Shown one piece after another: positions 51,147 through 58,917 of a stretch of DNA of 64,000 nucleotides. A model generated the notes under the pieces. The model made no database searches. It was given only the letters and a program-made list of their open reading frames with translations, and had not been told where the DNA came from. The translations under genes were made by a program, and so were the position numbers. The stretch spans positions 124,001 to 188,000 of the forward strand of contig NZ_JACSGR010000001.1 in NCBI RefSeq assembly GCF_016025525.2, written 5' to 3'. The stretch comes from Eikenella glucosivorans (GTDB lineage Bacteria > Pseudomonadota > Gammaproteobacteria > Burkholderiales > Neisseriaceae). Numbering within the stretch: position 1 is the first letter of the stretch; each line of letters opens with the position of its first letter.

Positions 51147-51635
51147 CTAGCCTTTTTCGGGCGGCAGCAGCGGCTCGCCGGCGGCGATTTTGTCGAGCAG
51201 GGCGGCGCAGCAGGCGGTGAGGATGTCGCGGGTTTCGCGGAAGTTGCCGGTGTACCACGGGTCGGGCACGTGGCTGTGGCGGCGCTTGGGCAGCAGCCGG
51301 GTGATGTTGAACATTTTTTCGGGGTGGCGGCCGAAGCGGCGTTCCATTTCAGCGAGGTTGTTATCGTCCATGGCGAGCAGGTAGTCGAAGTCAGCGAAAT
51401 CTTGGCTGCGCAGGCGGCGGCTCACGAAGCCCTGGCTCTCGATGCCTTCGGCTTCGAGGATTTCGAGGCTGCCGCAGTGCATGCCTTCGCCGTCGTGCCA
51501 GCCGGAGGTGCCGGCGCTGGCGGTTTCCACGGGCAGGCCACGCGCTTGGGCCATGCTGCGGCACAGGTATTCGGCCAGCGGCGAGCGGCAGATGTTGCCG
51601 AGGCAGACGAAAAGGATTTTGGTGGGTTGGCTCAT
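51147..51635 (-). CDS. low-molecular-weight protein-tyrosine-phosphatase
   Basis: 162 residues. VCLGNICRSPLAE holds the CX5R(S) loop with nucleophile Cys11 and Arg17. The general acid Asp125 is in HVPDPWYTG, the usual position and motif. The length is typical. Such enzymes may control capsule or exopolysaccharide kinases, and some arsenate reductases share the fold; the DPWYTG motif favours phosphatase. No tyrosine kinase or capsule genes are adjacent, so the substrate is unknown. Confidence 0.94.
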   Translation of the reverse strand: MSQPTKILFVCLGNICRSPLAEYLCRSMAQARGLPVETASAGTSGWHDGEGMHCGSLEILEAEGIESQGFVSRRLRSQDFADFDYLLAMDDNNLAEMERRFGRHPEKMFNITRLLPKRRHSHVPDPWYTGNFRETRDILTACCAALLDKIAAGEPLLPPEKG

Positions 51636-51783
51636 GAGGCTACCTGAAAATGATGTCTTGCGAAGTAGGGCGGGGTTTCTGCAAAGTTGAAACTAATGAC
51701 TTAATGTGGCCAAGGCGGGGTGGTTGGGGTTGCGGCGGCTGGCCTGATTTCAGGCAGCCTTGGCAGGCGCACCGGTTTCAACT

Positions 51784-52557
51784 TCAGCGCTCGGCGCGGC
51801 GGAACACCCATTCTTGCTCAGACGAGGCGGCGGGGCAGAAGGCGTAGCCTTCGCTGTCGAAATCCAGCAGCTGTTCGGGCTCGGTGAGGGCGTGTTCGGC
51901 GGCGTAGCGCAGCATCAGGCCGCGGGCGCGTTTGGCGTAGAAGCTGATGATTTTGTAGCGGCCGTTTTTTTCGTCTTGGAATACGGGGGTGATGAGGCGG
52001 CCGCCGAGCTGGGCGGGCTGCACGGCTTTGAAGTATTCCTGCGAGGCGAGGTTGATGAGCACTCGGGTGTGCGCCTCGGCCATGCGTTCGGCCAAAAGCT
52101 CGGTGATGCGGCTGCCCCAGAAAGCGTATAAATCTTTGCCGCGCGGGTTGGCGAGCTTGGTGCCCATTTCGAGGCGGTAGGGCTGGATTAAATCGAGCGG
52201 GCGCAGGAGGCCGTAGAGGCCGGAGAGCAGGCCGGCGTGGCGTTGCAGCCACTGGATTTGCGGCGGGCTGAGGCTTTCGGCATCGAGGCCTTCGTATACG
52301 TCGCCGTTAAACAGATACACGGCCTGCTTGGCGTTTTGCGGGGTGAAGGGGGGCTGCCAGGCGGCGTTGCGCTCGGCGTTGAGGCGGGCGATTTTGTCGG
52401 ACACGCCCATCAGCGCGGCGATGTCCTGCGGCGGCAGATCGCGCAGTTGGCCCATCAGGATGGCGGATTGCTCGAGCAGCGCGGGCTGGCTGTGTTCGGC
52501 GGTGGGCGCGGGGCGGGTTTCGTTGAGGTTTTTGGCGGGGGAGAGGATGAAAAACAT
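51784..52557 (-). CDS. yaaA: peroxide stress protein YaaA
   Basis: 257 residues starting MFFILSPAKNLNETRPAP (52557). YaaA proteins lower intracellular iron during peroxide stress. Characteristic segments are LMGVSDKIARLNAERNAAW, LFNGDVYEGLDAESL, GLLRPLDLIQPYRLEMGTKL, GSRITELLAERM, YAKRARGLMLRYAAEH and FDSEGYAF. The length and order fit the UPF0246 family. It lies between a diverged uptake-sequence copy and the polyene-type cluster. Confidence 0.95.
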   Translation of the reverse strand: MFFILSPAKNLNETRPAPTAEHSQPALLEQSAILMGQLRDLPPQDIAALMGVSDKIARLNAERNAAWQPPFTPQNAKQAVYLFNGDVYEGLDAESLSPPQIQWLQRHAGLLSGLYGLLRPLDLIQPYRLEMGTKLANPRGKDLYAFWGSRITELLAERMAEAHTRVLINLASQEYFKAVQPAQLGGRLITPVFQDEKNGRYKIISFYAKRARGLMLRYAAEHALTEPEQLLDFDSEGYAFCPAASSEQEWVFRRAER

Positions 52558-52677
52558 GGCGGCACGGGGCGGAAAAATTTCAGATGGCGGGAGTGTAGCT
52601 TTTGGCGGCGCGGCGGGCAAATGCGGCGGCGGGGGATAGCGAAAGGAAATGGGGGCGATTAGGGCGCGGGGAGCAGA

Positions 52678-52812
52678 GGCTACCTGAAAAATGGGGGATT
52701 GCTTGCGGCGGGGAAGCTAGCCTCAATGCCGCCGGAATGCGGCGGCACGCTGTTTAACTCTGTGAAGCTTGCGCTTTCAGGTAGCTTTTCGGTGCTTGAG
52801 GCTACCTGAAAA
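52678..52812. repeat. diverged uptake-sequence repeat between yaaA and the cluster
   Basis: aggctacctgaa (52678-52689), then GTTTAACTCTGTGAAGC with CTTGCGCTTTCAGGTAGC, and another copy (about 52799). A CAATGCCGCCG/CGGCGGCA stem is also present. It marks the boundary of the putative island and lies after the last dehydratase gene. Confidence 0.55.
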
Positions 52813-52815
52813 TCC

Positions 52816-53319
52816 CTAGCGCCCTAAAATCTCATCCAGCGCCTCGCGGCTGGTGGGGCTGAACACGTTGAGCGCGCCGGCGAGCAGCAGGGTGCCGGGC
52901 GGGAGGCCTGCGCGGCCGGGCGGCGGGGTGCGGCAGAGGAGTTCGCAGTCGAACACGCCCATGTTGGTGGCGGTGTCCTGCCAGGAGAGGGTGATGTGCA
53001 CGTCGAGAGTGATGCCGACGGGGATTTCAGGTAGCCCGAAGCTGAGCTTGCGCGTGCCGAGCAGGAAGCCGAGCTGCACGGGGCGGCCGGCGTCCAGAGC
53101 CTGCGCGCCCGCCCATGCGCCCACGCCCTGCGCCATGATTTCCATGCCGAGCCAGCCGGGCAGGGCGGATGCGCCGGGCGGCAGTAGGATGCAGTCGGGT
53201 CGGACGGTGCAGACGGCGTGCAGGCTGTTGTTGTCGTAAGACAAAACTTCGTCCAGCAGCACCATGCGGCCGCTGTGCGGCAGGAGGGCGGCGGGCTGTT
53301 TAATCGGGCATGGCGGCAT
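52816..53319 (-). CDS. 3-hydroxyacyl-ACP dehydratase of aryl-polyene type (ApeP-like)
   Basis: 167 residues with a single hot-dog domain: LLPHSGRMVLLDEVLSYDNNSL, PGWLGMEIMAQGVGAWAGAQAL (the Glu-containing helix) and QLGFLLGTRKLSFG. The PHSGRMVLLD start and FLLGTRKL match the ApeP/FabZ-like dehydratases of aryl polyene and xanthomonadin clusters. It overlaps the preceding ketosynthase by 20 bp, so it is coupled to it. An in-frame Eikenella uptake sequence encodes FGLPEIPV. It is the last gene of the run, where a ketoreductase would be expected next in a complete cluster. Confidence 0.85.
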   Translation of the reverse strand: MPPCPIKQPAALLPHSGRMVLLDEVLSYDNNSLHAVCTVRPDCILLPPGASALPGWLGMEIMAQGVGAWAGAQALDAGRPVQLGFLLGTRKLSFGLPEIPVGITLDVHITLSWQDTATNMGVFDCELLCRTPPPGRAGLPPGTLLLAGALNVFSPTSREALDEILGR

Positions 53320-54526
53320 GTTCTTCTCCGATGATGAGGACGCTGTTGTTGCCGCCGAAGGCGAAGGACGAACTCGCGCCGATGCGCCGCCCTTGCGGCC
53401 AATGGCTACCTGAAACTGTGAGCGCGATGGCGGGCAGCGCGGGGTCGGCCCGGCCGTCCCATAGTTGCGGCGGCAATGCGCCTTCGGGGTTGTCGCGGCG
53501 GCTGGCCATGAGCCATAAAAATGCGGCTTCCAGCGCGCCTGCCGCGCCGAGGGTGTGGCCGGTGAGCGGTTTGGTGGAGGTGGCGGCGGTTTGGCTGCCG
53601 AACACGTCGGCCACGGCGCGGCTTTCCATGCCGTCGTTGAGCGGCGTGCCGGTGCCGTGCAGGTTAATCCAGCCGATGCTTTCGGGCGGCAAACCGGCGT
53701 GCTTCAAGGCTACCTGAAAAGCCTGTGCCGCGCCGAGGCCGTCGGGACGGGGGGACGACATGTGGTGCGCGTCGCTGCTGGCGCCGTAGCCCAACAGCGG
53801 CAGGGTGTCGCCGCCGCCTTCGCGCGTCATTATGAACACCGCCGCCGCTTCGCCGATATTGATGCCGTTGCGGTTTTGGGAAAACGGGTTGGCGAGGCCG
53901 TCTGAAAGCACTTCCAGCGCGGCGAAACCGTTGATGGTGAGCGGCGAGAGCGTGTCCACGCCGCCGCACAGCACCGCGTCGCACACGCCCAGCCGCAAGA
54001 GCCGCGCCGCGCTGATGAGGGCGCGCGCGCCGGAGGTGCAGGCGGTGGACACGCCGTAGCACGCACCCCGCAGACCGTACACCGCCGCCGCGAAATCGGC
54101 GGGCGAGGAAAGCAGCTGCGCCTGCTGTTTGAACGGGATGTCCGTCCAGCCGCCGCCGTCGACAACGTGTTGAAACAGCGGGATGTTTTCGTCCGCGCCG
54201 CCCACCGATGTGCCAATCACCACGCCGATTCTGCCTGCGCCGTAGCGGCTGAGGGCTACCTGAATCTGCGGCTCGATTTGCGCCAAAGCGTCCCACAGCA
54301 ATTGGTTGTTGCGGCTGCGGTGTTCGGCGGGCAGGCTGTCGGGGAACGGGCGCAGCTCTCGGTTTACCGCGCCGAAAGCACGGTTTTTGCCCTTCACCCA
54401 TTCCGTAGAAAAAGTGAGCGGGCTGTTTTCGGACGGCCTCAACAGGCCGCGCACATGTTCCGCCGCGCCGCTGCCCAACGCCGACACCAAACCCGGCCGG
54501 CCGAGGTATGCCCGTGCCTTATTCAT
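53300..54526 (-). CDS. beta-ketoacyl-ACP synthase of aryl-polyene type
   Basis: 408 residues, starting MNKARAYLGRPGLVSALGSG (54526). Catalytic triad Cys163 (STACTSGA), His290 (LHGTGTPLND) and His324 (KPLTGHTLGAAG) is intact, with Lys319, so it should be an elongating ketosynthase. The short N-terminus and SVGGADENIPLFQ resemble ApeO-type synthases. It overlaps the lipoprotein gene by 8 bp upstream. Both uptake dialects are in frame: the Neisseria one at 53895-53906 (encoding SDGL) and the Eikenella one near 53707 (encoding FQVA). Confidence 0.88.
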   Translation of the reverse strand: MNKARAYLGRPGLVSALGSGAAEHVRGLLRPSENSPLTFSTEWVKGKNRAFGAVNRELRPFPDSLPAEHRSRNNQLLWDALAQIEPQIQVALSRYGAGRIGVVIGTSVGGADENIPLFQHVVDGGGWTDIPFKQQAQLLSSPADFAAAVYGLRGACYGVSTACTSGARALISAARLLRLGVCDAVLCGGVDTLSPLTINGFAALEVLSDGLANPFSQNRNGINIGEAAAVFIMTREGGGDTLPLLGYGASSDAHHMSSPRPDGLGAAQAFQVALKHAGLPPESIGWINLHGTGTPLNDGMESRAVADVFGSQTAATSTKPLTGHTLGAAGALEAAFLWLMASRRDNPEGALPPQLWDGRADPALPAIALTVSGSHWPQGRRIGASSSFAFGGNNSVLIIGEEHAAMPD

Positions 54527-54938
54527 CGCCTTCTCCCAAAGGCGTGAGCCGCCATTTCGCCCCGCCGCTGTCCAACTCGCGCGGCCGGCCGTCTGAAAAA
54601 CCGTTTTCCAACAGCGGGAACATCGCCGTGAACACCGCCTGCGAAGTATGGTTCGGCGGCACAAAGCCGTCGCGCCGCCAGCCGCTTGGCGTGGCCAGCA
54701 AACGCGCCAGCGGCGCACCGAACGCGTCGGTTTGAATCCAGCGCGACTGCCCGCCCGCCTCGCCCTGCACCACCAACAGCGACACCTGCTCCGCCGCGCC
54801 GGTTTCGTCCAGCCGCTCCAGCTTGAAACGGCGGCTCTCGCCCGCAGCCAGGTGCGGCAAATCCTGCGGGGCGAAGGTGGCGCCGCAGGCGGCAAGCAGC
54901 AGCGCGGCGAGGAGGGGGAGGAAGAATCTGGCGGGCAT
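54519..54938 (-). CDS. DUF3261 lipoprotein
   Basis: 139 residues. MPARFFLPLLAALLLAACG is a lipoprotein signal with lipobox LLAAC (Cys18), so it should be an outer- or inner-membrane lipoprotein. The rest (APQDLPHLAAGESRRFKLERLDETG, VVQGEAGGQSRWIQTDAFGAPLARLL, VFTAMFPLLENGF) fits DUF3261, a family found in aryl-polyene clusters. It overlaps the ketosynthase by 8 bp. At 54586-54597 an in-frame copy of the Neisseria uptake sequence (11 of 12 bases) encodes FSDG. Role in export or attachment of the polyene is inferred. Confidence 0.82.
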   Translation of the reverse strand: MPARFFLPLLAALLLAACGATFAPQDLPHLAAGESRRFKLERLDETGAAEQVSLLVVQGEAGGQSRWIQTDAFGAPLARLLATPSGWRRDGFVPPNHTSQAVFTAMFPLLENGFSDGRPRELDSGGAKWRLTPLGEGDE

Positions 54939-55038
54939 TTTCAGGTAGCCTTTGCGGGGTAAACGGAAGGAGGGATTATAGACGAAGCCGGGGCGGGAGT
55001 GGATTGAGGAGGATGAAAGCCTTCATCCCTTAATCGGC

Positions 55039-55086
55039 AATCGGCAGGCCGGATGACAAAATCCCGTCTGTACCTGCCGATTTTTT
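55039..55086 (+). terminator. terminator-like hairpin with no plus-strand gene before it
   Basis: aatcggcagg and cctgccgatt are complementary and followed by tttttt on the plus strand. No plus-strand gene precedes it, so it may be a leftover from donor DNA or the end of an unrecognised small RNA. Confidence 0.45.
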
Positions 55087-55123
55087 GTTTTCAGACGGCC
55101 TTTTGATAGGGCCGTCTGAAAAC
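55087..55123 (-). terminator. Neisseria-dialect uptake-sequence hairpin after the Sel1 gene
   Basis: gttttcagacggcc and ggccgtctgaaaac are perfect 14-bp arms around ttttgatag, 10 bases after the Sel1 stop. The core is GGCCGTCTGAA, not the Eikenella form. Confidence 0.8.
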
Positions 55124-55132
55124 GGCCGGTGT

Positions 55133-55936
55133 TTACTTGTCCAGCCGCTTCAATTGCCTGGCGGCATATTTGTTGCCTGCCTCGGCGGCGCGGCGGTAGT
55201 AGCGGACGGCTTTTTTCAGACGGCCTGCATCTTCATAGAGGACGCCGAGGTTGGATAAGGCAAGGATGCTGCCCGCGCGGGCGGCGAGTTTGTACCATTT
55301 TCCCGCCAGGCTTTTGTTGCGGCGCACGCCTTTGCCGTTGTAGTGGAGGAAACCGAGGTTGTTGCAGGCATCGGCATCCGCCTGCAGGGCGGCGCGGGCG
55401 TACCATTTGCGGGCTTTGTCGTCGTTTCGGGGCAGGCCGAGGCCTTTTTCGTAGCAGTAGCCGAGGGCGCGTTGGGCATCCGGATGGCCGGCCTTGGCAG
55501 CTTTGCGGTAGAGCAGGCAGGCCGTCTGAAAGTCTTTTTTGCCGCCCAGGCCTTTTTCATATAGATAACCGAGGCGGTAGGCCGCATCGGGAGAGTTGCT
55601 GCTGTGTTGCTCAAGGGCGCGCGCATACCATTTGCGGGCGTGGCGGTAGTCGGGTTTTTCTGCAAATTCGTATAGGCAGCCGAGGGCTTCCTGTGCTTCG
55701 GCGTGGCCGAGTTTGGCGGCACGGCGGTAGTATTTTTCGGCTTTTGCGGGGTTCGGTTTGACGCCGTAGCCGTATTGGCACGCGCGGCCGAGGCCGAACC
55801 AGCCGTCGGGGCAGCCTTTTCTGGCGAGCCGGCGGTAGGTGCGGCAGGCGGCACCGGCTTCGGCAGGATCGGCGGTTAAGGAGGCGTAATAGAGGTATTC
55901 GAGCAGAGCGGCGCGGTAGAGGGATTTGGGATTCAT
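55133..55936 (-). CDS. Sel1-repeat (TPR-like) protein
   Basis: 267 residues made almost wholly of Sel1-like repeats of about 36 residues. Examples of repeat units are WFGLGRACQYGYGVKPNPAKA, AQEALGCLYEFAEKPDYRHA, AAYRLGYLYEKGLGGKKDFQ, AQRALGYCYEKGLGLPRNDD and ACNNLGFLHYNGKGVRRNKS. No signal peptide is seen. Such proteins bind partners as scaffolds; the partner is unknown. Its in-frame and flanking uptake sequences are all of the Neisseria type (55215-55226, 55519-55530, and hairpins at both ends), so this is the clearest candidate for imported DNA. Confidence 0.86.
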   Translation of the reverse strand: MNPKSLYRAALLEYLYYASLTADPAEAGAACRTYRRLARKGCPDGWFGLGRACQYGYGVKPNPAKAEKYYRRAAKLGHAEAQEALGCLYEFAEKPDYRHARKWYARALEQHSSNSPDAAYRLGYLYEKGLGGKKDFQTACLLYRKAAKAGHPDAQRALGYCYEKGLGLPRNDDKARKWYARAALQADADACNNLGFLHYNGKGVRRNKSLAGKWYKLAARAGSILALSNLGVLYEDAGRLKKAVRYYRRAAEAGNKYAARQLKRLDK

Positions 55937-55956
55937 GTTTCTGCCTTTCCAGGGTT

Positions 55957-55983
55957 TTCAGACGGCCTTTGAGGCCGTCTGAA
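55957..55983. repeat. Neisseria-dialect uptake-sequence inverted pair upstream of the Sel1 gene
   Basis: ttcagacggcct (55957-55968) faces aggccgtctgaa (55972-55983) with 3 bases between. It lies between the oxidoreductase stop (56058) and the Sel1 start (55936), so it can also terminate the oxidoreductase transcript. Confidence 0.75.
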
Positions 55984-56057
55984 AGCTTGTCGGAACAGGT
56001 TCGGATAGACGGCAAACCAAGCGGCAATACCGCCGCATACCGGCCGGAGTACGGTCT

Positions 56058-57302
56058 TTATTGACACCGCTGCACGCCCACAATTTCCGCCAAGGCTTTG
56101 AGCCTGCGTTCGGATTTGGCCACATAGGGGTTGGCGGTGTCCCAAGCGTAGCCGGCGAGGATGGAGCTGATCATATTGCTGATTTCGGGCGTGCGCTGTG
56201 GGGCGTAGATGGCGTCTTGGAAGCTGCCGTCATACCAGCCGTTCACATAGGTGCGGAAGGCGTTTACGCCCACCATCAGCGGTTCGGCGAAATCGCGCTG
56301 CCAATCGGCGGGTTCGCCTTTGAGCTGGCGGGCGAGCAGGTCGGCGGCGAGTTTGGCCGAGTGCATGGCGATGGTCACTCCGGAGGAGAACACGGGGTCG
56401 AGGAATTCGGCGGCGTTGCCCAAGAGGGCGAAGTGGCGGCCGTGCAGGGTTTTCACGTTGGCGGAATAGCCTTTGATGTGGCGGAAGGGGAAGTCGTTTT
56501 CCCATTGGGCATCGGCCAAAATGCGCGCCAGCATGGGGATGTTGGCGGCATAGCGGCGCAATATGGCTTCGGAATCTCCGAGGCCGGCGAAGCGTTCGGG
56601 CAGGCCGACCACGCCGATGGAGCAGCGGTTGTCGCCGAAGGGGATGAGCCACAGCCACACGTCGCGGTGCACGGGGTGGGTGGAAATGAGGATTTTGTTG
56701 CGGTCGAAATCGGGGTCAGCGATGTTGTCGTTAATGTGGGTGAAGTGGGCTTCGCGCACGGGCAGGTCGGACGGGGTTTCCAAATCGAGCAGACGCGGCA
56801 GCACGCGGCCGTAGCCGCTGGCATCGAGCACGAAGCGGGCGTGCAGTTCATACGCCGCGCCGTCTTCCGGCTGCACACTGAGGCGGGCGGTGTCGCCGCC
56901 GTTGTCGAAGGCGGTAACGGCGTGGCCGAAGCGCACGTCCGCGCCCTGCTTGGTGGCTTCGTCGATTAAGATTTTATCGAAGAGGCCGCGCCGCACCTGA
57001 TAAGTGGTGCCCGGGCCAGGGCTGAATTTGTCGGTGAAATCGAAATAGGTGTAGCGGCTGCCCCAGGTGAAGGCGGCGCCGTCTTTAAACTGGAAGCTCG
57101 GCTCGGCTGCTACGGCGGGTAGGAAACCGGCCTCTTCGATAAATTCCATGCAGTGCGGCAGCAGGCTCTCGCCGATGACGAAGCGGGGGAAGTGCTGCTT
57201 TTCCAGCACGCATACGGAAAAGCCGTGTTTCAGCAGCAGGGCGGCGGCAATCGCGCCGGAGGGGCCGCCGCCGATAACGGCGACATCGCAGGTTTGGGTC
57301 AT
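56058..57302 (-). CDS. FAD-dependent oxidoreductase, tryptophan-halogenase-like
   Basis: 414 residues with the GxGxxG dinucleotide motif VIGGGPSGAIAAALLLKHG (residues 10-28) and ECEKQHFPR-like VLEKQHFPRFVIGESLLPHC, the latter typical of the geranylgeranyl reductase/halogenase fold. GNAAEFLDPVFSSGVTIAMHSAKLAADLL is the second flavin signature. The Trp-halogenase WxWxIP motif appears only as VWLWLIPFGDNRCSIGV. Similar proteins occur in aryl-polyene clusters, where they may modify or oxidise the chain. No uptake sequence of either dialect was seen inside it. Confidence 0.87.
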   Translation of the reverse strand: MTQTCDVAVIGGGPSGAIAAALLLKHGFSVCVLEKQHFPRFVIGESLLPHCMEFIEEAGFLPAVAAEPSFQFKDGAAFTWGSRYTYFDFTDKFSPGPGTTYQVRRGLFDKILIDEATKQGADVRFGHAVTAFDNGGDTARLSVQPEDGAAYELHARFVLDASGYGRVLPRLLDLETPSDLPVREAHFTHINDNIADPDFDRNKILISTHPVHRDVWLWLIPFGDNRCSIGVVGLPERFAGLGDSEAILRRYAANIPMLARILADAQWENDFPFRHIKGYSANVKTLHGRHFALLGNAAEFLDPVFSSGVTIAMHSAKLAADLLARQLKGEPADWQRDFAEPLMVGVNAFRTYVNGWYDGSFQDAIYAPQRTPEISNMISSILAGYAWDTANPYVAKSERRLKALAEIVGVQRCQ

Positions 57303-57588
57303 TTTTATTGTCCTTTTATGGATTTGCGGGGTGTTGTTTGCCGGAGCGTGAGGCTACCTGAAAATGGTGCGGCCGTGAAGCGGAAACGGGGCGGCGGCGC
57401 GGGGAAAACGGGCGCGGCTTGATGTGGGGCAAACGGCCGGGTGTTTGGGTTTGCGGCGGGGTGATTGGCCGCGCCAAGGCATCGTTTTGGCGAAACCCGC
57501 TTGGTTCGTTTTAGCTGCGCTGAGGCTGACGCTTTCAGGTAGCCTTCCGTTTTCCGGGAACGCCGCTGCGACGGGATTTCAGACGGCT
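57303..57588. other. intergenic gap with uptake sequences of both dialects
   Basis: An Eikenella copy near 57351 and another at 57536-57547 (inverted, after CTGAGGCTGACGC) are joined by a Neisseria-type copy with one mismatch (57578-57589, overlapping the EamA stop). No gene is supported here. Confidence 0.6.
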
Positions 57589-58491
57589 TTATTTCTGCCC
57601 GTACTGCATCAGCGCCATCCCGCCGACCGCGGCCGCGCAGCCCGCCACCAGCGAAATGTGCAGCGCCTCGCCCAAAAACCACGCCGAACACAGCATGCCG
57701 AAAATCGGCACCAGCGTGATATAGGCCGCCGCGCTGCCCGCGCCCAAGGTTTTCACGCCCTCGAAATACCAGGCATAAGCCAATACCGTCGCCCCGACGG
57801 CCAAGCCCGCCAATGCCGCCCAACCGCGCGCATCCATCGCCGCAATGGCCGCAAACGGCAGGCCTTCCGCAAACAGCGCCACCGCAGACAGCATCAGCGC
57901 GCCGATTAAGGAGGTGGCCGCCGTTACCGTCAGCGCATCGATGCCGCGCAAAACCGCGCGCCCGATTAAGGTGTAGGCCGCCCAGCAGACCACGCAGCCG
58001 AAAATCAGCCACTCGCCTGCCTTGATGCCGCCCGTCAATACCGCCGACGGGTGCCCCTGCGTTACCGCCGTGACCGCGCCGCCCACCGCCAGCAGCATCC
58101 CCGCCAGAATCTTCAGGTTCAAACGTTCCCCGAACAGCCAAGCCGCCAACAGCAGCGTCAGCACGGGATTCACCGCCACCACGACCGCCGCCTTGCCCGC
58201 CGGCATCTGCTGCAAACCCAGCATAAAAAACACCGCATAGCCGCATACGCCGAAGGCGGCGGCCGCAGCCAAGCCCAGCCATTGCCGCGCCGACAAAACC
58301 GCCAGCGTTGCCAAACGGCTGCGCGCAAACAGCCAGCCCAGCAGCAAAACCGAAGCCAGCAGAAAGCGCAACGCCCCGCCCGTCAGCGGCGGCAGCGACT
58401 GCCCCAGCATCCGACCCATCGGCCACGACGCGCCCCACAGCACGGCCATGCCGAGCAGCTTCAGATACACCGAATAATGTTTTATATCCAT
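57589..58491 (-). CDS. EamA/DMT-family transporter
   Basis: 300 residues starting MDIKHYSVYLKLLGMAVLWGASWPMGRML (58491). Ten hydrophobic segments and two internal EamA repeats are visible: WGASWPMGRMLGQSLPPLTGGALRFLLASVLLL in the first, and GEWLIFGCVVCWAAYTLIGRAVL ... VPIFGMLCSAWFLGEALHISLVAGCAAAVGG in the second. DMT proteins export amino acids or small metabolites; the substrate is unknown. It is not a usual aryl-polyene gene, so it may be an insertion in the cluster. Separated from the MMPL gene by 422 bp of repeats. Confidence 0.9.
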   Translation of the reverse strand: MDIKHYSVYLKLLGMAVLWGASWPMGRMLGQSLPPLTGGALRFLLASVLLLGWLFARSRLATLAVLSARQWLGLAAAAAFGVCGYAVFFMLGLQQMPAGKAAVVVAVNPVLTLLLAAWLFGERLNLKILAGMLLAVGGAVTAVTQGHPSAVLTGGIKAGEWLIFGCVVCWAAYTLIGRAVLRGIDALTVTAATSLIGALMLSAVALFAEGLPFAAIAAMDARGWAALAGLAVGATVLAYAWYFEGVKTLGAGSAAAYITLVPIFGMLCSAWFLGEALHISLVAGCAAAVGGMALMQYGQK

Positions 58492-58611
58492 TTTGCCATC
58501 CTTAGTCAGGCTACCTGAAAGCGCCAGTTTCAGCGCAGCTAAAACGAACAAAGTGGGTTTCGCCAAAACGATATCTTGGCGCGGCCAGGGCCGGCTTCCT
58601 GCGGAAACCCC

Positions 58612-58714
58612 GTTTCAGACGGCCTCAAACCTTTGAAGAGGCTACCTGAAAAATGTGCGGGGTTTTAACTCCGTTGAAGCTTGCGCTTTCAGGTAGCCGC
58701 TTTGAGATTTTCAG
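58612..58714 (+). repeat. 103-bp direct repeat, copy 1, carrying both uptake dialects
   Basis: Starts gtttcagacggcctcaaacc (Neisseria-type), continues gaagaggctacctgaaaaat (Eikenella-type), then ggttttaactccgttgaagc and an inverted Eikenella-type copy, ending ccgctttgagattttcag. Copy 2 at 58814-58917 differs at only a few positions. Confidence 0.88.
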
Positions 58715-58719
58715 CACGC

Positions 58720-58798
58720 GTAGGGTGTGTGCGGAACGCACGCACGCGGGCTTCGGGTTGGCAAACTACGGCGTGCGTGCCTGCAGCACACACCCTAC
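58720..58798. repeat. 79-bp imperfect palindrome, copy 3
   Basis: Starts GTAGGGTGTGTGCGG and ends CACACACCCTAC; arms share ACGCACGC cores but are more diverged than the copies at 43925 and 48138. It lies between the two direct repeats. Confidence 0.75.
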
Positions 58799-58813
58799 GG
58801 CCGTTGTTTTCAG

Positions 58814-58917
58814 GTTTCAGACGGCCTCAAACCTTGGAAGAGGCTACCTGAAAAATGCGCGGGGGTTTTAACTCCGTTGAAGCTCACGCTTTCAGGTAGC
58901 CGCTTTGAGATTTTCAG
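58814..58917 (+). repeat. 104-bp direct repeat, copy 2, overlapping the MMPL stop codon
   Basis: Same order of elements as copy 1. Its end (58914-58916) supplies the TGA stop of the MMPL gene, within the Neisseria-type uptake sequence 58913-58924. Confidence 0.85.

Larger units (their letters stand above)
58492..58913. other. 422-bp intergenic array of both uptake dialects
   Basis: No gene is supported. The gap holds a pair near 58507-58560, direct repeats 58612-58714 and 58814-58917, and between them a palindrome at 58720-58798. See those entries. Confidence 0.7.

Noticed and set aside
53300..54895. Longer ketosynthase reading frame starting upstream of 54526
   Set aside because: The extension overlaps the lipoprotein gene in another frame and is Arg/Cys/Trp-rich without a family match; the ATG at 54526 gives the normal ketosynthase start.
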